From NCBI GenBank assembly GCA_947247005.1, contig OX365952.1, forward strand, positions 3,618,501 to 3,682,500: a stretch of DNA of 64,000 nt. Direction: 5' to 3'. The DNA is from Spisula solida. Its lineage: Eukaryota; Mollusca; Bivalvia; Venerida; Mactridae. Positions 35,401 to 43,400 of this stretch are shown here, piece by piece. Numbering within the stretch: position 1 is the stretch's first letter; every line of letters begins with the position of its first letter. The notes under the pieces were generated by a model. It did not search any database, had not been told where the DNA came from, and was given only the letters and a program-made list of their open reading frames with translations. Made by a program: the position numbers and the translations under genes.

Positions 35401-37047
35401 TAAAAGTGCTGTATAAATATGGTATACTAATAATAAATTAAATAAATTATCAGGGCTTTAGGCAGGTCCCCGTTTTTTTTGGGACGTCCTTGTATATCCC
35501 ATGCCCAGAGATTATAATGGTAAATAAAATATAGTTCATCATCAACGGAATGCTAGATTGCCTCCCAACGTTAAGAGATCTAAAGGAATTTAATTTTATT
35601 ATACAACAAAGAACACAACTTTCTTGATAATTAATGAAAGAATATGAAACTTGGAATGGGAGTAGGTAGGATGTAATCATTGTGCAATGTTAATTTTTAC
35701 CTAAATCTAATGATTAGATTTTAAGATATTTAGAATTTATAGGATTAATTTTGTTATCATGCAAACGACCTATAAACACATTGACCAATATATCATTTTG
35801 TTATAGGAATTGGTTCAAGTTTGACTCCCTAGCTCAGTGGTTAGAGCGCTTGCCAACTAATCTGGCAACCCAGGTTTAAATATGAGTGAAGGCACTCGCA
35901 TGCCTGCTACATTTCAGCAGAAAGCTGACTGGCAAATAAAGGCTATGCTCGGCTTTTTTTTAGCTCACCAGAGTGAGCTTTTGTGATCGCCCTTCGTCCG
36001 TCCGTCCGTCTGTCCGTCAACAATTGGGTTGTGTCCTCTCTAGAGGTCACAATTTTGGCCTAATCTTTATGAAACTTGGTCATAATGATTATGTCAACAA
36101 AATTTAGGTAAAGTTCGATTTTGGGTCATCTGGGATCAAAAACAAGGTCACAATGTCAATTATAAAAATCACAATTTCAACTGACATTTCCCTGAGGTTC
36201 GTAGGTTCAACCCCCACTGGAACCATAATTTTTATTTTTTTAACTGTTTAGGTATTGTTTTGTCTTTATAGCATTGTTTTGTACAGTTATATGAAGGAAA
36301 ACATTTTTTCCAAAATATTTTGTTTAAATTATAGGTAAAATCATAGAAAACCTTGTGTAGTCACCAGAGGTTACAATTTCAACTTAATCTTAATGAAACG
36401 TTGTCACAATGATCCTGTCTACAAAATCTAGGCCAAGTTCGATTTTGGGTCATCTGGGGTCAAAAACAAGGTCACAATGTCAATTGAAATTTTCGCGAGG
36501 GTCGTGGGTTAAAACCCCACTGGAACCATAATTTTTATATTTTTATTTGTTTAAGTGTTCAGGTATTGTTTTGTCTTTATAGCATGTATTTGCACAGTTA
36601 TATGGAGGAAAATAGTTTTTCCAACATATTTTGTTTAAATTATAGGTCAGATCATAGTGTAGTCACCAGAGCCTGAGATCACAATTTCGACTTAATCTTT
36701 ATGAAATTTGGTCCTAATGATCATCTCAACACAATCTAGTATAAGTTTGATATTAATTAAGTCATCTGGGGTCGAAAGCTAGGTCACATGGTCAAATCAT
36801 AAAAAAACTTGCAATAGAGGCTGAATTTCCTTAAATCTTATTCAGAAAATGTGTAGGGTCACCATAGGGGTGTGCATGCACTAGTACGACAGGTGAGCGA
36901 CCTAGGGCCCTTTGGGCCCTCATGTTTATTTTTTAAAAACAAAAGTAAACACATTTGCCAATATGCCATTGTATATTATAGGAATTGGTTCGAGTTTTTC
37001 AAATAGAAGAAGCAGTTATTCCACCAACAGAGAGCAGAGGTTCCTAG
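11326..37047 (+). CDS. NSMCE4A: Nse4 kleisin of the SMC5/6 complex (10 exons, 316 aa)
   Basis: Ten exons with GT-AG introns and matching phases give a 951-bp CDS. Nse4 is the kleisin subunit that bridges SMC5 and SMC6 heads and binds the Nse1-Nse3 pair; the complex acts in chromosome maintenance and recombinational repair in the nucleus. The N-terminal region has a charged start ([12 protein letters not shown], residues 25-36) and a kleisin-like helix ([18 protein letters not shown]). The C-terminal Nse4_C winged-helix signature is strong: [20 protein letters not shown] (about residues 222-241) followed by SFLIRDG. Human NSMCE4A is somewhat longer (about 385 residues), so this form has shorter ends or linkers. 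Introns are large (intron 1 about 7.4 kb, intron 9 about 7.7 kb) and full of mobile elements. Start chosen as the first ATG, in the context AAAATGGCGG. Confidence 0.9.
12450..12905 (-). pseudogene. Degenerate coding-like remnant in NSMCE4A intron 1
   Basis: Read on the minus strand, this interval gives frameshifted but protein-like segments, such as one with [15 protein letters not shown] and a charged, coiled-coil-like end ([20 protein letters not shown]). No single frame stays open. I do not recognise a family; a decayed mobile-element protein is the simplest guess. Confidence 0.3.
12912..12987 (+). repeat. Perfect 38-bp tandem duplication
   Basis: Two identical 38-bp units (12912-12949 and 12950-12987), each containing TATCCTATCGTCCTGAGGC. 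Being identical, the duplication is recent, or the assembly repeats it. Confidence 0.9.
13386..13619 (+). mobile_element. CGATAG-family short element, 5'-truncated copy
   Basis: Starts in the CCGT tract and runs through TGGTTAACCCAAATTGACCG to the 3' hairpin GCGTTTATTGAACGC and AGTCTTGTT. Other copies: 20.0, 24.9, 25.4, 26.4, 31.8 and 38.1 kb. Confidence 0.8.
13800..15010. other. Intronic sequence, no gene seen
   Basis: Intron 1 of NSMCE4A. I see a G-rich patch near 14245-14295 with complementary GGGAGGGG and CCCCTCCC, and a block at about 14690-14810 (CCTCTGTAGAGTAACAACCT) related to one at 45.87-45.96 kb. Nothing else is supportable. Confidence 0.4.
15017..16883 (+). mobile_element. Outer short element with ~150-bp core repeats, interrupted
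   Basis: Starts TTTTATGTCGCCGC plus a CCGT/CTGT tract. It continues as tandem units containing ATAGACCTCATTGA...AAGTGCAGTGCAC and ends GACGGCTCTTGTTTT. A second element (15193-16251) interrupts its first unit: the outer sequence breaks at CCCTTTGTAATTTTT and resumes at TACTTAATTC. Confidence 0.75.
15193..16251 (+). mobile_element. Inner nested element with ~156-bp tandem core
   Basis: Opens with a perfect hairpin TGTCGCCTCAAAAGGCGACA (15195-15214). It has about six tandem core units of 156-160 bp containing CATAACTTTGTCACCTTA and TGCATGTTTCTTGCAATAAG, and ends GCGACTCGCGGAGCTTTTATTTA-like. It is nested in the outer element at 15017-16883. Confidence 0.8.
16884..17560. other. Intronic sequence, no gene seen
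   Basis: AT-rich intron sequence. Overlapping short open frames on both strands have no recognisable domain. Nothing supportable. Confidence 0.4.
17563..18431. mobile_element. MITE with CAGATAAG/CTTATCTG ends, interrupted copy
   Basis: Left part 17563-17757 matches the intact copy at 49030-49277 (AACAGATAAGGTTTTAG..., then TTAATTGGGTAATTACCC). The right end AGCTTATCTGTAGC lies at 18421-18434. A 651-bp insertion separates the two halves. Confidence 0.75.
17758..18415. mobile_element. Insertion inside MITE, flanked by CCCCAAT
   Basis: The insert lies between direct repeats CCCCAAT at 17751-17757 and 18409-18415, a 7-bp target-duplication candidate. The intact MITE copy at 49 kb has only one such site. 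The insert lacks clear terminal inverted repeats and any long frame, so its class is unknown. Confidence 0.6.
18435..18861. other. Intronic sequence before exon 2
   Basis: About 430 bp ending in the exon 2 acceptor tract. An open frame on the minus strand shows no domain. No other feature seen. Confidence 0.4.
18862..18942 (+). CDS. NSMCE4A: NSMCE4A exon 2
   Basis: Residues 37-63 ([17 protein letters not shown]...). Acceptor TTTTTCAG, donor CCAG|GTAATT. It starts and ends one base into a codon. Confidence 0.85.
19319..19547 (+). mobile_element. Short element ending in TGTTTTACAAACA hairpin
   Basis: Contains GAACGCTTTGACCTAGGATC, AAGGTCAAGGTCACTGTGACC and the terminal hairpin TGTTTTACAAACA followed by TCTCTTGTT. 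An inverted relative lies at 51.0-51.3 kb. Confidence 0.75.
19824..19954 (+). CDS. NSMCE4A: NSMCE4A exon 3
   Basis: Residues 64-107, [16 protein letters not shown] to EFASKI; conserved Nse4 N-terminal helix region. Acceptor GTGTTTTCAG, donor ATC|GTAAGT. Confidence 0.9.
20021..20322 (+). mobile_element. CGATAG-family short element, full copy
   Basis: The 5' hairpin TATGCC...GGCATA encloses TATCGATAGA. A CCGT/TCGT tract, unit body and 3' hairpin GCGTTTATTGAACGC then AGTCTTGTTT follow. It lies in intron 3 of NSMCE4A. Confidence 0.85.
20559..20683 (+). CDS. NSMCE4A: NSMCE4A exon 4
   Basis: Residues 108-148 plus two bases of 149, [14 protein letters not shown] to PPFQY. The donor AT|GTTAGT splits the Met codon of YML, completed by the first G of exon 5. 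Acceptor TTTTGTAG. Confidence 0.85.
21283..21385 (+). CDS. NSMCE4A: NSMCE4A exon 5
   Basis: Residues 149-183, (M)[17 protein letters not shown] to VPQQ. Basic linker. Acceptor ATTAACAG, donor CAACAG|GTGAGC. Confidence 0.85.
21600..21760 (+). mobile_element. Fragment of GTCTCCC-hairpin element family
   Basis: Contains GTGCATATTGTCATGGAGTT and GGGAGACATACG, matching (inverted) the elements at 51.6 and 55.2 kb. It sits just before exon 6 of NSMCE4A. Confidence 0.5.
21787..21883 (+). CDS. NSMCE4A: NSMCE4A exon 6
   Basis: Residues 184-215, [20 protein letters not shown] to YRDYG. Acceptor TATTTTCAG, donor GGAG|GTAAAT. Confidence 0.9.
22337..22556 (+). mobile_element. tRNA-derived SINE
   Basis: A-box-like TGTGGTCCAGTGGTTAGTCC, then GGATTTGTAACCCGG and a degenerate B box, ending in an A-rich CCCAAAATAAACAAAC tail. 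The fold is too degenerate for a functional tRNA. An inverted relative lies at 45.42-45.53 kb. Confidence 0.65.
22585..22816 (+). mobile_element. Short element with TCTG tract and GTC-GCC hairpin
   Basis: Begins with a (TCTG)n/(CCGT) tract, then GTAGACGCATTCTTGTGGAC, and ends GGCGACAGCTCTAGTTTA. An inverted copy at 45167-45366 has a better 3' stem (GTCTGCC GAAT GGCGAC). Confidence 0.75.
23128..23222 (+). CDS. NSMCE4A: NSMCE4A exon 7 (Nse4_C signature)
   Basis: Residues 216-247. Carries the family-defining [20 protein letters not shown] motif, then SFLIR. Acceptor TTATTTCAG, donor CGG|GTAAGT. Confidence 0.95.
23262..23470 (+). mobile_element. tRNA-derived SINE
   Basis: Box A-like TGTAGTTGGTTAGTGCTCTGG-type sequence and a good box B, GGGTTCTATTCCC. 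Intron 7 of NSMCE4A. Not a functional tRNA: the acceptor stem and anticodon arm are not conserved. Confidence 0.65.
23795..24752 (+). mobile_element. GGTCA-rich short element, ~176-bp tandem core
   Basis: More than five tandem units containing AAACTTGGTCACAATGATCA, CTAGGTCAAGTTCGATATTG and GGTCAAAAACTAGGTCACAA. It ends with hairpin GGGCCCTTTGGGCCC-type sequence and TCTTGTTT. The 5' end is truncated. Relatives: 36.0, 38.7, 48.0 (minus) and 63.7 kb (minus). Confidence 0.85.
24888..25171 (+). mobile_element. CGATAG-family short element, full copy
   Basis: Same architecture as the 20.0-kb copy: TATGCCCCCCTATCGATAG start, CCGT tract, GCGTTTATTGAACGC hairpin, AGTCTTGTTT end. Confidence 0.85.
25571..26261. 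mobile_element. ~690-bp insertion with ~170-bp hairpin
   Basis: Interrupts the CGATAG element. Its first 170 bp (about 25573-25745) form a strong palindrome around the loop GTGCGTAGCAC, with arms including AATAAAACACGGGCAG and its complement. The remaining 500 bp are AT-rich without a frame. No target duplication identified. Confidence 0.65.
26324..27617 (+). mobile_element. AGCTCC-hairpin element with ~165-bp core, interrupted
   Basis: Opens with stem AGCTCC...GGAGCT and carries repeated units containing AATGTTAAAGTTTAGGTACA and ACCATCATGACCCCAACCC. It ends with hairpin CTGTTCGTGGACAG then CTCTTGTTTT. A CGATAG-family copy (26411-26716) is inserted in its first unit, between CAGGTTTT and AACCTCT. 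Confidence 0.8.
26411..26716 (+). mobile_element. CGATAG-family short element, innermost nested copy
   Basis: Intact copy with a (CCGT)n/(TCGT) tract of more than 50 bp at 26455-26510, and the standard GCGTTTATTGAACGC hairpin and CTTGTTT end. Flanked on both sides by one unit of the AGCTCC-hairpin element. Confidence 0.85.
28090..28200 (-). mobile_element. tRNA-derived SINE fragment
   Basis: On the minus strand it reads GGTGGCCGAGTTGTTAGCG, a box-A-like start resembling Leu/Ser-type tRNA, followed by a degenerate B box. Lies just upstream of exon 8. Confidence 0.5.
28217..28265 (+). CDS. NSMCE4A: NSMCE4A exon 8
   Basis: Residues 248-263, [16 protein letters not shown] plus one base. Acceptor AATTTCAG, donor ATCA|GTAAGT. 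Confidence 0.9.
28462..29192 (+). repeat. 38-bp minisatellite derived from exon 9 splice acceptor
   Basis: About 20 units of 38 bp: GATAACTTTGTGCTATATTTAG followed by GTCCAGTATATCACAT. The last unit runs directly into exon 9, so each unit holds an AG acceptor-like site and the first bases of the exon. About half keep TTTAG|GTCCAG exactly; the others have TTAAG. Confidence 0.95.
29193..29287 (+). CDS. NSMCE4A: NSMCE4A exon 9
   Basis: Residues 264-295, (S)[16 protein letters not shown] to TQDEWK. Its acceptor TATATTTAG|GTCCAGT is the last unit of the 38-bp minisatellite that fills the upstream intron. Donor AAG|GTAAGT. Confidence 0.9.
29300..30070. other. Intronic sequence, repeat-like but unassigned
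   Basis: Start of NSMCE4A intron 9. A repeated word GGCAAGT(A/G)GAT occurs at about 29430-29680 in several copies. Open frames on the plus strand (29583-30001) show no domain. Probably old repeat sequence. Confidence 0.4.
30135..31213. repeat. 45-bp minisatellite, about 24 units
   Basis: Unit: ATCTATAGACACAACCAAAC, CTGSTTGTACAAAGYRTG, TTATATY. Three sites vary between two states (CTGCTTG/CTGGTTG, GCATG/GTGTG, TATTATC/TATCATC). Because 45 is divisible by three and no frame has a stop in some registers, long artefactual open frames appear on both strands. Confidence 0.95.
31214..31820. other. Intronic sequence with decoy terminal exon
   Basis: Contains a TTCGCG-rich dispersed repeat (about 31235-31420) and a copy of the NSMCE4A exon 10 acceptor at 31519 (see findings). 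Confidence 0.5.
31822..32105 (+). mobile_element. CGATAG-family short element
   Basis: TATGCCCCCGTATCGATAGA start, short CCGT/TCGT tract, GCGTTTATTGAACGC hairpin and CTTGTTT end. Confidence 0.85.
32106..32879. other. Intronic sequence, nothing recognised
   Basis: AT-rich; open frames of 60-70 codons without domains. Confidence 0.4.
32880..35432 (+). pseudogene. 5'-truncated, decayed CR1/L2-like LINE (reverse transcriptase)
   Basis: Contains most of a non-LTR reverse transcriptase: [38 protein letters not shown] and the catalytic-loop motif [10 protein letters not shown]. The typical C-terminal tail follows (LDYCNSLL, then [11 protein letters not shown] in a shifted frame). Frames are broken by stops near 33029, 33421 and 34594 and by frameshifts. 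The endonuclease domain is missing. The 3' end has the usual short-element tail: AAGTGCTGTATAAATATGG followed by ATAATAAATTAAATAAAT. A degenerate AT microsatellite (35276-35302) lies in the 3' UTR. Inactive. It sits in intron 9 of NSMCE4A in sense orientation. Confidence 0.9.
35815..35950 (+). mobile_element. tRNA-derived SINE head
   Basis: CCTAGCTCAGTGGTTAGAGC is a good box A, and CCAGGTTTAAATATG a degraded box B. It runs straight into the 5' end of a GGTCA-rich element at 35951. Overlaps a decoy acceptor at 35806. Confidence 0.65.
35951..36932 (+). mobile_element. GGTCA-rich short element, full copy with internal duplication
   Basis: 5' hairpin AGCTCACC...GTGAGCT, CCGT tract (35996-36017), core units, and 3' GGGCCCTTTGGGCCC plus TCATGTTT. 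Inside, a 324-bp duplicate (from 36147 and 36471) carries a GGGTTCAA-like word and GTATTGTTTTGTCTTTATAG. Confidence 0.8.
36982..37047 (+). CDS. NSMCE4A: NSMCE4A exon 10 (terminal)
   Basis: Residues 296-316, [12 protein letters not shown] to TESRGS and stop. Acceptor TATATTATAG. Acceptor and first codons have two close relatives upstream at 31519 and 35807. This copy is preferred because it continues into a plausible Nse4 C-terminus. Confidence 0.8.
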   Translation, partial: ELVRVFQIEEAVIPPTESRGS

Positions 37048-38069
37048 TGGTCAAGTTTGGTCATCTGGTCAACAACTAACCAATCAGTTTCTAGTGGATA
37101 AGTCCCGTTAACTGGTCATTTCTAGTTACAGCATTATAACCACTGTACTGTTCATGTATCTATGCAGGATTACATCTGATTATTGTTACCACTTACAACG
37201 AACTGGGTTTTGTCGGACATGCAAGCTTCAAGATAATATTGTGGCTACTTTATATAGTGATGTGCATTATGTGTCGAAGTCTAGCTATGTAAGAATGTGA
37301 ATTAAGATGAGTCTTGAAATATCTCGTAGTTGACTAGTGCTACGTAATGTAAGAAAAGATTTCAGGGCCAATATTCGCGAAGCTTCTAGATATTTTATAG
37401 AAAATTTGTAAGACGACTAAAACTTCCTTAATCTCAATATTTATCTTACGAGTCTTAGTCAATTCTGTTTTCATATTGAAATACATAGAAGGAAGTGCAT
37501 CTAAAACAAAAACTATTTTTCCACGAAAATCTTAAATTGTTTACAATTTAGAAAATTAAATATTCTTAGACGAAAGTTTTGTGAATAGCGGCCCAGTTGG
37601 ACTCCGAGACTTGTATAGTTTGGCCTAAATGAAAAGTTAAATGTCTGTCATGTATTGGTAAATGAGAGATTTGAGTTAAATGACTTACCTGTGATAACGT
37701 AGGGCTCGAAACAGAAGATTGGTCCTAGTCATTTCACCATAACATATTTCTATCCACATTTCTTATGTATACAGGGGTGTCAATTTTGGTGATTTACCCA
37801 GAATTTCGGATTTATTATTCTGGATAGAGCAATAGCTTCTTCTGGCTAAATACAAGTTATTTGATGAAAATATCTCAAGAAATGGCAAAGTAATAGTGAA
37901 TTTATCGGCTCTGAAGGATTTTCTTTAATACAAACTGAGTTAATTATTAAAACAATGTCATTTTGCAAAAATGGTCGGCCGCGTATGGCTTTCCTGATTT
38001 TTAATTTGGCCGTGTTGACACCCCTGGGTATACTTGTAAATAATATTATGTACATTTGTATATGGTTTT
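37048..38069. other. 3' flank of NSMCE4A
   Basis: Probably contains the 3' UTR, but no polyadenylation signal is compelling. A MITE lies at 37365-37594. Nothing else seen. Confidence 0.4.
37365..37594. mobile_element. MITE with GGGCC(G/A)..TATTC ends
   Basis: Inverted ends GGGCCAATATTCGCGAA and (complement) GGGCCGCTATTCACAAAA. 230 bp, no coding capacity. Confidence 0.6.
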
Positions 38070-38501
38070 TATGCCACTCTATCGATAGATGGGGAGGCAT
38101 ATAGTGATTCACAGGTCTGTCCGTTCGGACCGTTTCTTCTAGCATTATTATGGCTTGCTACAAAGCTTCCATACTTGCATGGATGTTGTATATGAACACT
38201 CTCCACACGTCTGTATCACCTGACCCCATATCGACCTTCACCTTGACCTAATTTTGGACTCCGACTTATTAAGCTTCTAATTCTTGGTTAACCCAAATTG
38301 ACCGTTTTGTTTTACATCATGTCCATCATGACGTTGCCTTAAAACTTGGCATACTTGCTTACCATCATAAGCCCCTTACATTATCAAAGCCATGTAACAC
38401 TATCCAACATTATAACAGAATTATGGCCCCTGATTTACTTAAATTTTTTATGGGCAAGACTTCCATGGGGGCATAAGCGTTTATTGAACACAGTCTTGTT
38501 T
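38070..38501 (+). mobile_element. CGATAG-family element, long two-unit copy
   Basis: ATGCCACTCTATCGATAGA start. The first unit ends at GACTCCGACTTATTAAGCTT and a second unit follows (GGTTAACCCAAATTGACCG). End GCGTTTATTGAACACAG then TCTTGTTT. It is the uninterrupted reference for the broken copy at 25.4-27.9 kb. Confidence 0.85.
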
Positions 38502-38704
38502 ATTTGATAATTTCTCATGATCAGATAATTCGCTGGCTTAGAATAAGAAGGTCGCAAGTACAAAAACACTATTTTGAGAAAACAACTTCAGTTTGGTCAA
38601 CATAACCTGTTAAGATTTTCATGAAAATAGGCTCATAAGAAGCGGATCTTATAAGGTCGTAAGTAGCACTAACGACTTTCTCATTCTAAGCCAGCAAATA
38701 GTTT

Positions 38705-39305
38705 TTAGCTCACCTGTCACAAAGTGAGCTTTTGTGATCACTTGTCGTCCGTCCGTCCGTCAACAATTGGCTTGTGTAAGCACTAGAGGTCACAATTTTA
38801 GCCTAATCTTTATGAAACTTTTGGACTCTATCTAGGCCAAGTTCAATATTGGGTCATCTGGGGTCAAAAACTAGGTCACTAGGTCAAATCATAGAAAAAC
38901 CTTCTGTAGTCACTAGAGGTCACAATTTTGACTTTATCTTTATGAAACTTGGTCACAATGATCATCTCAACAAAATCTAGGTCAGGTTCGATATTGGGTC
39001 ATCTGGGGTCAAAAACTAGGTCACAAGGTCAAATAATAGAAAAACCTTGTGTAGTCACTAGAGGTCACAGTTTTAGCATAATATTTACGAAACTTGGTCA
39101 CTATTATCAACACAACAAAATCTAGGTCAAGTTCGATATTGGGTCATCCGGGGTCAAAACTTGGTCACAAGGTCAAATCATAGAAAAACCTTGTGTAGTC
39201 ACTAGAGGTCACAGTTTTGGCCTGATCTTTACGAAACTTAGTCACAATGATCATAACAACAAAATCTAGGTCAAGTTCGATATTGGGTCATCCGGGGTCA
39301 AAAAC
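38705..39305 (+). mobile_element. GGTCA-rich short element
   Basis: Perfect 5' stem AGCTCAC...GTGAGCT at 38708-38731, CCGT tract, then about three core units. The 3' end is missing: it breaks off in GGGGTCAAAAACCATGG. Confidence 0.85.
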
Positions 39306-39894
39306 CATGGAAACTCCCTTCGACCTAAAAGTTTGTATCAGAGTGGATTCTAAAGCATTCATTAGAGGTGCTGTTAAATATAAAATCATTGGAGATTTTT
39401 TCATTTAAAACTTAGTAAGATAATAATGAGACTGAGAATATTGATTGATGAAGTTTTGTGCATTGCAGACTCCGGGTTAGGATAAGGGGATTTCCACATA
39501 CAACTTTAATGCATATCGGTGGCATTTTGTGTCCCTCTCCTGTCACTCAAAAGTGCTTATGATGAGCTGGGATATTCATTTCATCAGTAATAGTTCTTGT
39601 TTTCATTACTTACTTATTCCTCCTCGTCCTCAGTGGGACAGGCTGCAATGATCTCTCCACTTGTTTTCATAGTTTTAATAAAAAATAAATATTTGAAGAA
39701 ATATGTTGTTTTTTTTTCTGGGCCCCTATACTAGTGTCCATGATCAAAGTATCGGCATCACATTACATGTGCTTGGCAAAAATTGAATGAAAATGAAATA
39801 ATATTAATCCCACATCAGGTGCTGGTCCTATTATAAATACAAGTTAATTTGACTTACGAATGTACATGACAACTGAGCATATTTACTGACACCA

Positions 39895-40107
39895 GGCCCC
39901 GATCTCCCTAAGCATCTAAAGTAGAAATCTCAACTCAAACTGAGATTTGACTCAAATCAAGAGTATACATTTGAGATGGTTGCCAAGTTTGATGTGGTTT
40001 ACTGTATTATAATAAAAATCCAATTTTGAGTCTGACTTTCCAAAAACAAATGACAATATTTGAAATGAGATTTAGCTCAGATTGAGATGCTTCGGGAGAT
40101 TGGGGCC
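39895..40107. mobile_element. MITE with GGCCCCGATCTCCC ends
   Basis: Ends GGCCCCGATCTCCCTAAGCA and TGCTTCGGGAGATTGGGGCC are inverted. About 213 bp; the body has further inverted GAGATTTRACTCA words. Confidence 0.65.
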
Positions 40108-40429
40108 TGTTCCTACCCTTTTATGCAAGCATTATATTTCACTAAGTGGGAGAAAATGTTAATCCAGGAATTGTTTTCAGGATTCAGGGTCCCAACCAAG
40201 CCTTTAGCTCTGCCTTACTCACCTCTCTGTTATTGTATATACAAGATGGCCACATTTTACACAATATTTAGAGTATGGGGGTATGGACCTCTGGATTCGC
40301 TCATGTGCAGCTCTCACAACATCCACATCACTTTCCAACTTTCGACCTCCGTAGTAAGTATGTTCATTAATGATTTGCCATCTGACTGTGAATGTTCTTT
40401 GCCCTGAACAATTATCGTTTACAACAATA

Positions 40430-43400
40430 ACAAAAAAGCCTCAAACATAAGCAATAATTTATTGCTAAAAAGCATTCATTAATAGCACTTAAAGTATACA
40501 TGTATGACTACTTTAACAAACAGGAGCACCGCCTATGAGTGCTGGATGCTCGACATTCTTGTACTTGATAGCACTTGGGTCACAGATGAACAAGGGCAGA
40601 TAACTCCATAAATAAAGGTCACAGAGTTACCAGCCTAGTCAGTATAGACTCTCATTACGATAATGAATAACTAGGTTGAGTTCCAAGTGGATAGCTTTGA
40701 TAGTCTTACAAAATGACTAACAAAAGACTTAACCAACGCACACACAGATGCACAGCATATGATCCGGTCACAACAATAGCTCGACTTTTTCTGCGAAAAG
40801 TGGAACTAAAAAAGTGTATAATTATGACAGATGTGAAAATAAAAAAATCTGTAAAAAGCAGATAACAAAAAGAGGCAGAGTACAGACAAACAGAAAAAAA
40901 TGATGATAATGCAATCATCCTGCTAGCTACATATAACACGCTATACTTGTATAAATTGTATATTCTAACACCATTAACAATATAAAATGTATGTAAACAC
41001 ACATACAACCAACATCAATGTATATGATTTTAAAATTAGTTACAAAACAAATTTACAAGTTTTAGTTGTTCTCTTAATTGTAAAGAAGCTTTAGAAGTTC
41101 CCAAAGTATAGCTGAAAATTTAGAAAAAAATTAAAGTTTCTTATAATTTGTGAATATCATACAGTTTCAATTACCAATTCAGATCCTCTTAGATTATGAG
41201 ATATTTTTAAAATATATAATAAATAGAATAGTACATAATTGAAACATACAGCAACAAATTTTGGTAAGAGGTAATTATTCAATTTATTATTAAAAACCTT
41301 CACCAAAAATACCTCACTGAGCAAATCAACTGGATTCTAAAGTTTCATAAATGAAAATTTGAGCATAACAAAACTGAAACTGATCATGGACAATGTATTT
41401 ATTTACAGACAATAGTCGTCCAACATCAACTGGATAAATACGATCCAAAATATCAAAAGTATCGGAAAAGATTCTATATAGATATCCCAATTATAGCAGA
41501 AATTAATAATATAAAGTGCTTTCAATTTGAAAAATTACCAATCCATCAAAATGTTTATTAATGACTTAATAAATGAATTAAAATGTTAACACAATAAATA
41601 CATAAATGTATGACCTTGTACTGAAAATTTCACTCAATATTGTATAAAATCTATACTATAATAAAGTAATTAAGGCTGTTTGTATGCATAGAATATAAAA
41701 AACATAGGACGAAAAGTAGATGTAAAATTTAATCAAAAACACAGATATTTTCGGTAAACTTAAAAATTTAAGGTCAGAAATCTGGACAACACTTTCATAG
41801 TGTTGTTAAGTAACAACTGTAACTGAGTGTCATGAAAATAATCGATCTAGCTAGTATGAACGATAACCAATTCGGAGTGGCATTCCATAAAAGAGGAACG
41901 CTTTTAAAGTCATATAGTTTACATCATTATTAAGCTCTGATACAGGCATGACAGTGAGGCAGACATATAATACCATAACAGAACATTAACAGAAATTAAG
42001 AAAAAATAGACATTTAATTCTACAGACCAGCCATTTTTAGATATTCATACAGATTATAAGAATAACGCTTGACACTACCTAGACACAACATTTATATAAT
42101 AATAATTATGCACAAAGAAACAAAAACAACACTGTCAGAAAACAACACTATGTTTGATGACTAAATGACATGGATATAGCTCAATCCATCAGTACTGTTC
42201 TTGTTCGTATTAAAATTATCTAATTATTATATGTAAATTATTTTAGTACACATTTTATCTTGGATAAGAACCTGACACAGAATTCGGAAAAGTGACTCGT
42301 GTCTTCCAGGACAGTGGAGGTTATTGCATGGTAACTAATTTAATTTCAGAGCAGGGGAGGTAACTGCATACAGACTGTTTATTTCAGAACAGGGGAGGTA
42401 ATTTCATGATATCTATTTTTATTTCACTGCAGGGGAGGTAACTCCCTTTTGATATGTTCCTCCATCCCTATAACTAAGAAATTCTAGATAAATGTTGGCG
42501 AATAATTCTAATAATACTACTAGTATTGTTGTTAAAGTTGTCAAGATTCAAAAATTCATTTTTGTATTATTATTCCTATGAAAATTGAACATGAAACAAG
42601 TTAGAAGTGGACAAAATGGTGAACAAAAATCATTGCACAGCTGTAACATAAATAACATCAACATTTCATATTGCTAAAACAACAGTGACAGAAACTAATA
42701 GGAGGTACTTGATCAATTATCAATAGGTTGTTTCCACCAGTGCAATGGTATAATTATATAGCAGGAGCCCGTTTCATAGACAATTATCTTAGCAAAGATT
42801 CTACTTTTTTGACTGCTATTTAGAGCAAACTAAGACAGCTTTAACCTTATACATTGAAGCAAAATTAGGTGAACTGAAATTATCGTAAATAACTATTTTA
42901 ACTATACGAAATTGCATGGATTTGCGTAGTATGTACTAAATCATCTACGGAAAAGTCTGATCTTGAAAAAGGTATATTATGAAGCGGGCCCCGGGATTAG
43001 AAGGAACCTGGCCTGTATCTATAAAGCAATCCTGTGTAGATCTGCTACCATCACAATGTACATTGCACAGTTTTTATCATTTATCAAGTATAACTTAAAA
43101 TGATCCAATAATGTTAAATAATATCAATCAGTTTTTGAGAACTACAATTTAATTAATACATAAAATCGGACAAGAATTTTGTGTTTGCACTAATATTTTA
43201 CGATATTTAGGTACAGGGAGTTACAAACACTTTTTACGTCCGACACAATTCATCAATTTCATTCACTAACTTTCATATGGCAGTTAATCATGTACTTAAT
43301 AAACAAATGACAACAAATTAATTATGCAATTGAATGAGGAAGACAAAAAAAACTGAATCAACTAAACTGATAAAAACAACATTAAATTGATAAAGGCTTT

